From CAYZFD01 sp964477735 (GTDB lineage Bacteria > Bacteroidota > Bacteroidia > Flavobacteriales > Flavobacteriaceae): 12,118 bases of DNA. The stretch is taken from assembly GCA_964477735.1 (NCBI GenBank), contig CAYZFD010000045.1, positions 1-12,118 of the forward strand, in the 5' to 3' direction. The notes under the pieces are model-generated. The model did no database searches and had not been told where the DNA came from. It saw nothing but the letters and a program-made list of their open reading frames with translations. Shown here piece by piece: positions 1-5,528 of the stretch. Positions within the stretch are counted from its first letter, which is position 1. The number at the start of each line of letters is the position of its first letter. Both the position numbers and the translations under genes were made by a program.

Positions 1-6
1 AGCCCG

Positions 7-37
7 CTAAATTAGCACTCCTCTTCAAAAAAACAAA
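7..37 (-). promoter_or_regulatory. Possible Bacteroidota-type promoter firing left out of the window
   Basis: On the minus strand, TTTG (34-37) is followed after 19 bases by TAATTTAG (7-14). This matches the Bacteroidota consensus TTTG-N19-TAnnTTTG with one mismatch in the -7 box. Other genes here start about 17 bases after the -7 box, so the gene it would serve would begin just beyond the left edge. AT-rich DNA makes chance matches likely. Confidence 0.3.
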
Positions 38-295
38 CTTTTGGAAAGTTTTTTTCAATTTAAACTACATGAAAACGCTTTTAGCACCCCCCAAAAAAGG
101 CTCCCTGGGAGGATTTTCAGAAAATTGACCCTAGCCCGCTTTGCCATTTAAAAAAAATTAGTCACGCATTTTAAACAGTTTGGCGCCAGGCAGGAAAGTG
201 CACCAATACAAAAAAATTACCCTGCTAGGTTAAGGAATAATTATCACGAATTGCAGAAATTCTGTGAAGCCCATTCGCTCAGCACCTTTTTTTTG

Positions 296-303
296 TTTCT
301 TTG
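296..303 (+). promoter_or_regulatory. Possible -7 box for the aminotransferase gene
   Basis: TTTCTTTG differs by one base from TAnnTTTG and ends 18 bases before the ATG at 322. That distance is nearly the same as for lipA, gltB and the NhaD-like gene (17 bases each). No good -33 TTTG is visible, so the assignment is weak. Confidence 0.3.
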
Positions 304-321
304 CAGCTTATTTCATTACAC

Positions 322-1515
322 ATGCCATCGGTATCACAAAAAGGACGCCTATTGCCCTCCTCACCCATCCGAAAGTTGGCCAAATATGCCGACGATCGCA
401 AGGTGAGAGGAGTTGAGGTTTTCCATCTCAACATCGGACAACCCGACATTGAGACGCCTCCAAAAGCCATGGAAGCCGTGCGCCAGCATCAGCTAAAAAT
501 ATTGGCCTATGGCCCTTCTGAAGGCACTTTAACCTATCGCACCAAAATGGTGAACTATTTCGCCAGCCATCAAATTCATGTGTCACCAGAGAATATTTTG
601 GTCACTACAGGAGCCAGCGAAGCCCTCACCATCACCTTGGGAAGCATTGCCAACGATGGAGATGAAATCATCATCCCCGAACCTTTTTATGCCAATTATG
701 CCGCCTTCGCTGCAGCCTTAGGGGTTCGGATTAAGCCCCTTCCAGCAGCACTCGAAAACAATTTCGCCCTGCCCACCCCCCAAGAAATTGAGCAAAACAT
801 CAATCCAAAAACCAAAGCCCTACTCATTTGCAACCCCAACAACCCCACAGGGCACGTCTATAGCGAAACAGACATGAGGGCCTTGGCAGCTTTGGCCAAA
901 AAACACGACCTTTTTCTCATTGTTGATGAGGTTTACAGAGAATTCACTTACAACGGCATAGCTCATTTTTCGGTGATGCAGATCCCAGAAATCGAAAACC
1001 ACGCCATTCTCATAGACTCCATGAGCAAGCGCTACAGCATGTGTGGAGCAAGGGTAGGCTGTTTAGTGACCAAAAACCAAGAAGTGATTGAAACCGCACT
1101 GAAATTTGCCCAGTCTCGACTGTCACCACCTTCTTTTGCCATGATCGCTAGTGAAGCAGCGCTTGAAACAGAAGACGATTATTTTGTTAACATAAAACAA
1201 GAATACCAAAATCGAAGAGATCGACTTGTGGCAGGCCTTCAAAAAATTGAGGGTGTGGTGGTCAACAAGCCTCAAGGGGCTTTCTATTGTTTGGTGAAAC
1301 TTCCCGTCGATGACACTGATGTTTTTTGCCAATGGCTGTTAGAAAAATTTGAAGATCAAAAACAAACCATCATGTTGGCTCCAGGCAGTGGATTCTATGT
1401 CAATCCAGCCCTTGGACGGAAACTGGTGCGCATGGCCTATGTGTTAGAAGAAAAAGCACTAGAACGTGCTGTAGAAATTTTAGACAAAGCCCTAAAGACA
1501 TACAATTCAAACTGA
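322..1515 (+). CDS. PLP-dependent class I aminotransferase (aspartate aminotransferase-like)
   Basis: A cytoplasmic fold-type I aminotransferase of 397 residues, the usual length for this family, which moves an amino group between an amino acid (often glutamate or aspartate) and a 2-oxo acid. Seen in the sequence: LNIGQPDIETPP near the N-terminus, NPNNPTG at residues 171-177, DEVY at 202-205 (Asp pairs with the pyridine nitrogen of PLP, Tyr with its oxygen), the Schiff-base lysine in SMSKRYS at Lys236, and a C-terminal Arg at about 370 in LVRMAY that fits the substrate-carboxylate arginine. The frame is also open from a TTG at 301, but ATG at 322 gives the family-like start MPSVSQKGRLL and lies 18 bases after a possible -7 box. 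murB follows 37 bases downstream in the same direction. Exact substrate specificity cannot be read from sequence; the neighbouring glutamate synthase suits a glutamate donor. Confidence 0.93.
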   Translation: MPSVSQKGRLLPSSPIRKLAKYADDRKVRGVEVFHLNIGQPDIETPPKAMEAVRQHQLKILAYGPSEGTLTYRTKMVNYFASHQIHVSPENILVTTGASEALTITLGSIANDGDEIIIPEPFYANYAAFAAALGVRIKPLPAALENNFALPTPQEIEQNINPKTKALLICNPNNPTGHVYSETDMRALAALAKKHDLFLIVDEVYREFTYNGIAHFSVMQIPEIENHAILIDSMSKRYSMCGARVGCLVTKNQEVIETALKFAQSRLSPPSFAMIASEAALETEDDYFVNIKQEYQNRRDRLVAGLQKIEGVVVNKPQGAFYCLVKLPVDDTDVFCQWLLEKFEDQKQTIMLAPGSGFYVNPALGRKLVRMAYVLEEKALERAVEILDKALKTYNSN

Positions 1516-1522
1516 GTTTGCT

Positions 1523-1530
1523 TATCTTTA
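1523..1530 (+). promoter_or_regulatory. Possible -7 box upstream of murB
   Basis: TATCTTTA matches TAnnTTTG except for the last base and ends 22 bases before the murB ATG. It starts 7 bases after the aminotransferase stop codon. No TTTG is found at the expected -33 position, so murB may equally be read through from the upstream gene. Confidence 0.35.
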
Positions 1531-1552
1531 GCATCGAGCAGAAAATGCAATT

Positions 1553-2560
1553 ATGAAAATTCTTCAACATTATACGCTCGAGCACGAAAACACTTTTGGC
1601 GTGGCGGCCACCACACCCTATTTTGTGTCTGTTGAGTCAATTGAGCAGCTCAAAGAAGTACTTAAAGATGTGCGCTTTCAAAATCCTTTTATTCTTGGTG
1701 GTGGAAGCAATTTGTTGTTCACAAAAAACCTTACAAAACCTGTTGTTAAAATTGAAATTGGGGGCATAGAGATCATTGACGAAACAGAAAAAGAGGTCAC
1801 GATCGAAGTGGGCGCTGGAGTGGTTTGGCACGATTTGGTGATGTGGTCTTTGGAACAAGGCTGGAGCGGTTTGGAAAATCTGGCACTCATTCCTGGCTCG
1901 GTAGGTGCTGCACCCATTCAAAATATTGGTGCCTATGGCAGTGAGCTTTGTGACACTTTTAGATGTTGTAGATTGGTGGATGAAAAGGGAAATGAAAAAA
2001 TTCTAGAGAAAAACGATTGTCAATTTGGCTACCGGAGTTCTATTTTCAAAACTTCCCAAAAATCCCTAGGTATCATCGTGCAAGTTCAATTTACGCTTCA
2101 AAAACCTCCGCACAAACTTCAAACCGAATATGGCGCCATTGAAACTTCTCTAAAATCAAAAGGTATTAGTGAACCCACCCCCAAAGATGTCGCCAATGCC
2201 GTGATTGAAATTCGACAAGCCAAACTTCCCGACCCTAAGGTGTTGGGTAACAGTGGTAGTTTTTTTAAAAACCCCATCATCGACACTCCAAAAGCGGAAC
2301 GTCTTCGGGTACAATACCCCAATATTCCACTCTATGCACATCAAGAAAACTATAAAGTAGCTGCAGCCTGGCTCATCGAGCAATGTGGCTGGAAAGGCAA
2401 ACGCGTAGGTGCCGTTGGGATGCACGCCCAACAAGCGCTAGTATTGGTGAATTATGGAGGTGCCAGCGGAAAAGAATTGTGGACACACGCCAAACGCGTA
2501 CAAGCCTCTGTAAAAGCAAGATTTGACATTCTACTTCAACCCGAAGTCAATCTGATTTAA
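1553..2560 (+). CDS. murB: UDP-N-acetylenolpyruvoylglucosamine reductase MurB
   Basis: A cytoplasmic FAD enzyme that reduces UDP-GlcNAc-enolpyruvate to UDP-MurNAc with NADPH, the second committed step of peptidoglycan precursor synthesis. The 335-residue length and motif set match type I (E. coli-like) MurB. FAD-binding motifs are ILGGGSNLL (GGGSN at 49-53) and PGSVGAAPIQNIGAYG (114-129). Catalytic residues can be placed by family comparison: Arg161 in GYRSSIFK, Ser236 in GNSGSFFKNP (the proton donor) and Glu331 in the C-terminal PEVNLI. The type I segment AAAWLIEQCGWKG is present near 270-282. ATG at 1553 gives a normal N-terminus (MKILQHYTLEHENTF). The next gene begins 24 bases after the stop, with a strong -7 box of its own in between. 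Nothing is broken or missing. Confidence 0.97.
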   Translation: MKILQHYTLEHENTFGVAATTPYFVSVESIEQLKEVLKDVRFQNPFILGGGSNLLFTKNLTKPVVKIEIGGIEIIDETEKEVTIEVGAGVVWHDLVMWSLEQGWSGLENLALIPGSVGAAPIQNIGAYGSELCDTFRCCRLVDEKGNEKILEKNDCQFGYRSSIFKTSQKSLGIIVQVQFTLQKPPHKLQTEYGAIETSLKSKGISEPTPKDVANAVIEIRQAKLPDPKVLGNSGSFFKNPIIDTPKAERLRVQYPNIPLYAHQENYKVAAAWLIEQCGWKGKRVGAVGMHAQQALVLVNYGGASGKELWTHAKRVQASVKARFDILLQPEVNLI

Positions 2561-2572
2561 AGCTAAATTTAC

Positions 2573-2580
2573 TATCTTTG
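2573..2580 (+). promoter_or_regulatory. -7 box (TATCTTTG) immediately before the small membrane protein gene
   Basis: TATCTTTG is an exact match to the Bacteroidota -7 consensus TAnnTTTG. Only 4 bases separate it from the ATG at 2585, so a transcript starting the usual 5-8 bases downstream would be leaderless or nearly so. The -33 region is poor. Confidence 0.5.
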
Positions 2581-2584
2581 CCCG

Positions 2585-2791
2585 ATGAAATTATTCTTCC
2601 TTACGCTCGGATTACTGGCCTTGGCATTTGCAGGAATTGCCATAAAAATTTGGGCAAAAAAAGATGGGAAATTTGCTGGCACATGCGCCAGTCAAAGCCC
2701 TTTTCTCAACAAAGAAGGAGAAGCTTGTGGTTTTTGTGGTAAACTTCCCGAGGAGCAAGATTGTAAGCTTCCCAAAACGTCCGCAAATTAG
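2585..2791 (+). CDS. Small single-pass membrane or secreted protein with CxxC motif, function unknown
   Basis: A 68-residue protein. Residues about 3-23 form one hydrophobic segment followed by Lys21, Lys25 and Lys26, then a polar tail with four cysteines: Cys34, Cys48, Cys51 (CGFC, a CxxC pair) and Cys60. More positive charge lies after the hydrophobic segment than before it, so the positive-inside rule favours an N-out, tail-in anchor; an uncleaved signal-like anchor with the tail outside is the alternative. The CxxC plus flanking cysteines suggest metal binding or disulfide chemistry, but no His or other motif fixes this. I recall similar short 'membrane or secreted protein' entries in Bacteroidota genomes with no known function. 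The exact promoter match directly upstream, the clear membrane segment and the patterned cysteines support a real gene. It precedes the sigma-factor gene by about 53 bases. Confidence 0.75.
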   Translation: MKLFFLTLGLLALAFAGIAIKIWAKKDGKFAGTCASQSPFLNKEGEACGFCGKLPEEQDCKLPKTSAN

Positions 2792-2799
2792 CATCGCTA

Positions 2800-2830
2800 T
2801 TGTTTTAGAAAAGCGGATTTTGTATTTTCC
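2800..2830 (+). promoter_or_regulatory. Weak candidate promoter for the sigma-factor gene
   Basis: TTG (2800-2802), a 20-base spacer, then TATTTTCC (2823-2830). The -7 box has two mismatches to TAnnTTTG, so the match is weak. The TTG-to-box spacing is the same as for the gltB and NhaD-like promoters. The distance from the box to the proposed ATC start (2845) is 14 bases, near that of neighbouring genes. Confidence 0.2.
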
Positions 2831-2844
2831 AAAAAATTTTAGTC

Positions 2845-3402
2845 ATCGAAACCCAAGAAGTTGTCCAGCGAATAAACCAGGCTCTTGAGGGAGATCAGCA
2901 GGCCTTCCGTTGGCTCTTAGACACCTATTGGCCCGAAGTTTATGGTTTCATGCTCAAAAGAGTGGAAAATGAAAATGATGCCGAGGACATCTGTATTCAA
3001 ACTTTTGCCCGTGCTTTCGATAAATTAAATTCTTATGATAAACAATACACCTTTGGGACTTGGATCATTACCATTTCTAAGAACTTACACATCGACCTGA
3101 ATCGCAAGAAAAAACTCGAAACTAGTCGTCACTTCAGCGAAGCGCCAAAAAAAATATTAGGCGTTGCGGATGAAGCATTGGGCCCTGAAGATCAACTCAT
3201 TGCTGCTCAAAAGCTGTTTATATTAAGACAAAAAATCAATCAGCTCAAACCAACCTATAGAGAAATTTTGCAACTTCGATATTTCAACGACCTGTCCTAT
3301 AAAGAAATCGCCCATCAACTCCATTTACCCCTGAATAATGTTAAAGTTCGATTGCTTAGGGCAAAAAAATTATTGTCTGAAATCCTTGAAGAACCTATAT
3401 GA
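2845..3402 (+). CDS. RNA polymerase sigma-70 factor, ECF type; no canonical start codon
   Basis: An ECF-like sigma factor that would direct core RNA polymerase to a set of promoters. Counted from the ATC at 2845 it has 185 residues, normal for the family. Region 2 spans about 18-90, starting GDQQAFRWLLDTYWPEVYGF and including NDAEDICIQTFARAF (DAED at 45-48) and FGTWIITISKNLHIDLNRKKK. A linker follows, then region 4 at about 126-180 with the helix-turn-helix LSYKEIAHQLHLPLNNVKVRL. The first ATG in frame (2950, residue 36) would remove conserved region 2.1. The frame is open back to the stop at 2806-2808, with no ATG, GTG or TTG between. ATC at 2845 would give a family-like METQEVVQRIN start; ATT at 2836 or 2824 are alternatives, as is a base-call error. 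The stop overlaps the transporter start by 4 bases (ATGA), indicating translational coupling. No anti-sigma gene is adjacent. Confidence 0.85.
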   Translation: METQEVVQRINQALEGDQQAFRWLLDTYWPEVYGFMLKRVENENDAEDICIQTFARAFDKLNSYDKQYTFGTWIITISKNLHIDLNRKKKLETSRHFSEAPKKILGVADEALGPEDQLIAAQKLFILRQKINQLKPTYREILQLRYFNDLSYKEIAHQLHLPLNNVKVRLLRAKKLLSEILEEPI

Positions 3403-4607
3403 AATTGCTTAGAAAACTAGGGCCAGGGCTCATTTTTGCTGGGGCAGCCATCGGAGTTTCTCATTTGGTACAATCAACCAGAGCGGGTGCCGATTTTGGA
3501 TTTGGATTGCTTTGGGCCTTGTTGCTCGTAAACTTGTTTAAATATCCCTTTTTTCAATTTGGCCCACGATATGCCATGGCCACAGGTGAAAGTCTAATCG
3601 AGGGCTATGCAAAGCTGGGCAAAGGCCTGCTGATTGTATGTTTTGTATTGAGCTTAGGCACCATGTTCACCATTCAAACTGCCGTGACCATTGTTACTGC
3701 TGGCTTGGCCGTACAACTTTTTGGCATCACGACCGACGTCACCCTATGGAGTGTGATCATTACTTTATTTTGCTTTTTTTTGTTAATCTTAGGACGCTAC
3801 CGCTTGTTAGACAGGCTCATGAAAATCATCATCATTACCCTATCTGTCACTACCCTAATCGCTCTTGGTGCTGCAGTCGGTTCGTCAGAGAACAGTTTTC
3901 CAATCGCTCAGGTTTTTCCTCAAAATGGCATCGAACTGGCTTTTTTAATTGCGTTCATGGGCTGGATGCCCGGACCTTTAGACATTTCTATATGGCATTC
4001 TCTGTGGGCGGTTGAAAAGCAAAAAGAAAACAACCAAATACCTCAAAAAAAAGAACTTCTTGATTTTAATGTGGGCTATGGCACCACGGTTTTATTGGGC
4101 ATTGTTTTTATGGGCCTGGGCGCAGTGGTTATGTTCGGCTCCGGTGAAAATTTTTCAACCCAAGGAGGGGTTTTTGCTAAGCAACTCATTGACCTATACA
4201 CCACACATTTGGGCCACGCCGCTTTTTTGGTAATTGCTTTGGCTGCCTTCACCACCATGTTTAGCACCACCCTCACCTGCCTCGATGCCTCCCCCCGAAT
4301 GATGGCACAAATTGGAAAAGTATTGAAATGGCCTCTTGTGGAAAACTATCAGCGTTGGCTAATGATTTTGGCAGGAGGAACCATGATTATATTGGTATTT
4401 TATTTGTCTGAAATGGGACGACTGGTCACGGTGGCCACCGTACTATCATTTCTAACGGCTCCCTTCTATGCCTATGCCAATTTAAAATTGCTTTGTAGTG
4501 CGCATACTCCCGAAGCTTGGCGGCCCAACAAAGCCATGAGAGTGCTTTGTGTCTTTGGACTTGTATTTTTATTGGGCTTTAGTGCTTGGTATCTTAGCAG
4601 TCTTTAA
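3399..4607 (+). CDS. Divergent Nramp-family metal-ion transporter lacking canonical ligands
   Basis: A 402-residue inner-membrane protein with about eleven hydrophobic segments, the normal Nramp layout. It opens with KLGPGLIFAGAAIG and continues TRAGADFGFGLLW, which aligns without gaps to the first helix of canonical Nramp/MntH proteins. The DPGN metal-binding motif is replaced by Gly19-Val20-Ser21-His22, and the helix 6 MPH motif is replaced by GWMPGPLD (188-195). Canonical Nramp proteins move Mn2+ or Fe2+ with protons using those Asp, Asn and Met residues, so the substrate and mechanism here may differ. I recall relatives with the same GVSHLVQSTRAGA signature in other Bacteroidota, so this is a subfamily and not a damaged copy; the frame is intact and membrane segments are preserved. 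ATG at 3399 overlaps the sigma-factor stop, so the two are probably co-expressed. lipA follows after 43 bases with its own promoter. Confidence 0.88.
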   Translation: MKLLRKLGPGLIFAGAAIGVSHLVQSTRAGADFGFGLLWALLLVNLFKYPFFQFGPRYAMATGESLIEGYAKLGKGLLIVCFVLSLGTMFTIQTAVTIVTAGLAVQLFGITTDVTLWSVIITLFCFFLLILGRYRLLDRLMKIIIITLSVTTLIALGAAVGSSENSFPIAQVFPQNGIELAFLIAFMGWMPGPLDISIWHSLWAVEKQKENNQIPQKKELLDFNVGYGTTVLLGIVFMGLGAVVMFGSGENFSTQGGVFAKQLIDLYTTHLGHAAFLVIALAAFTTMFSTTLTCLDASPRMMAQIGKVLKWPLVENYQRWLMILAGGTMIILVFYLSEMGRLVTVATVLSFLTAPFYAYANLKLLCSAHTPEAWRPNKAMRVLCVFGLVFLLGFSAWYLSSL

Positions 4608-4633
4608 ATTTTCATCTTCAGTTTGTATCTTTG
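4603..4633 (+). promoter_or_regulatory. Bacteroidota-type promoter for lipA
   Basis: TTTA (4603-4606, one mismatch to TTTG), a 19-base spacer, then TATCTTTG (4626-4633), an exact TAnnTTTG match. The -7 box ends 17 bases before the ATG at 4651. The -33 element overlaps the stop of the transporter gene. The box supports the start at 4651 over an upstream in-frame ATG at 4549, which lies inside the transporter gene. Confidence 0.6.
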
Positions 4634-4650
4634 TCCACAAAAAATTGGCT

Positions 4651-5526
4651 ATGGCCGAAAGCCTAACACAAACAGCAACCAAACACACTCCCAAACCCAA
4701 GTGGCTGAGAGTGAAACTCCCAACGGGTAAAAAATACACCGAGCTTAGGGGCTTGGTTGACAAATACAACCTAAACACTATTTGCACCTCTGGCAGTTGT
4801 CCCAACATGGGTGAGTGTTGGGGAGAAGGCACGGCAACCTTTATGATTTTAGGAAACATTTGCACGCGTTCTTGCGGATTTTGTGGCGTAAAAACAGGTC
4901 GGCCAGAAGCAGTCGATTGGGATGAGCCCGAAAAGGTCGCCCGCTCAATTAAAATCATGGACATCAAGCATGCTGTGCTGACCTCTGTTGACCGTGATGA
5001 TCTCAAAGATATGGGTTCAATTATTTGGGCAGAAACTGTTAAGGCGGTTCGAAGAATGAATCCAAACACTACTCTAGAAACATTGATTCCTGATTTCCAA
5101 GGTGTTAAAAAAAATATAGATCGGATTGTGGCGGTAGCTCCCGAAGTGGTTTCTCACAACATGGAAACGGTTCGGCGTCTAACCAGATCGGTGCGCATCC
5201 AAGCCAAGTATGACCGAAGTCTGGAAGTTTTAAGTTATCTCAAAGCATCTGGGGTTAACAGAACAAAATCTGGGATTATGTTAGGGTTGGGAGAGCAAGA
5301 AAACGAGGTTATTGAAACCCTTCATGACCTTAGAGCAGCATCGGTTGATGTGGTTACACTTGGACAATATCTTCAACCCAGCAAAAAACATTTACCTGTG
5401 CAGGAATTTATTACCCCTGAACAGTTTGAAAAATATGGTGCTTTGGCTAAAGCATTAGGTTTTAGACATGTGGAAAGTGGTGCGCTTGTGCGCTCATCCT
5501 ATCATGCTCATAAACATATATTGTAG
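4651..5526 (+). CDS. lipA: Lipoyl synthase LipA
   Basis: A cytoplasmic radical-SAM enzyme that inserts two sulfur atoms into protein-bound octanoyl groups, making the lipoyl cofactor of pyruvate and 2-oxoglutarate dehydrogenases and the glycine cleavage system. It has 291 residues, the family norm. The auxiliary 4Fe-4S cluster motif CTSGSCPNMGEC gives Cys45, Cys50 and Cys56 (CX4CX5C); the radical-SAM motif CTRSCGFC gives Cys71, Cys75 and Cys78 (CX3CX2C). The C-terminal RSSYHAHK (281-288) carries the conserved serine that also ligates the auxiliary cluster. The frame is open further upstream, but ATG at 4651 gives a natural N-terminus (MAESLTQTATK) and follows a good promoter, while the longer version would add 34 hydrophobic residues and overlap the transporter gene. 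Its stop lies 2 bases from the stop of the oppositely oriented gltD. Confidence 0.97.
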   Translation: MAESLTQTATKHTPKPKWLRVKLPTGKKYTELRGLVDKYNLNTICTSGSCPNMGECWGEGTATFMILGNICTRSCGFCGVKTGRPEAVDWDEPEKVARSIKIMDIKHAVLTSVDRDDLKDMGSIIWAETVKAVRRMNPNTTLETLIPDFQGVKKNIDRIVAVAPEVVSHNMETVRRLTRSVRIQAKYDRSLEVLSYLKASGVNRTKSGIMLGLGEQENEVIETLHDLRAASVDVVTLGQYLQPSKKHLPVQEFITPEQFEKYGALAKALGFRHVESGALVRSSYHAHKHIL

Positions 5527-5528
5527 CA

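Larger units (their letters stand above)
1..321. other. AT-rich intergenic region at left edge
   Basis: No convincing coding frame is seen on either strand. The stretch is rich in A and T runs. It holds a C6-A6 tract at 87-98, an 8-base palindrome TGGCGCCA at 181-188, an imperfect dyad CAGAAATTCTG at 254-264, and two copies of AGCCCGCT (1-8 and 133-140). A possible leftward promoter sits at 7-37 and a weak rightward one at 296-303, so it is most simply read as the spacer between two divergent genes, the left one lying just outside the window. Confidence 0.6.

Noticed and set aside
87..115. C6-A6 tract followed by CTCCCTGGGAG as an intrinsic terminator
   Set aside because: The stem would have only about 4 pairs with a 3-base loop and no T run follows, so terminator function is not supported.
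181..188. Palindrome TGGCGCCA and the nearby dyad CAGAAATTCTG (254-264) as operators
   Set aside because: Single short palindromes with no repeated copy or recognisable regulator family; too likely by chance to call.
2664..2888. 74-codon frame overlapping the small membrane protein and the sigma-factor start
   Set aside because: It is a frame-shifted reading of the cysteine-containing protein and the sigma N-terminus, with no sensible protein features.
4549..4650. Longer lipA starting at the in-frame ATG at 4549
   Set aside because: It would overlap the transporter gene and add a hydrophobic leader not found in LipA; the promoter and normal N-terminus point to 4651.
4569..5069. 166-codon open frame antisense to the transporter 3' end and lipA
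   Set aside because: It lies opposite clear lipA coding sequence with all catalytic motifs, and its translation shows no recognisable domain; it is a mirror frame.
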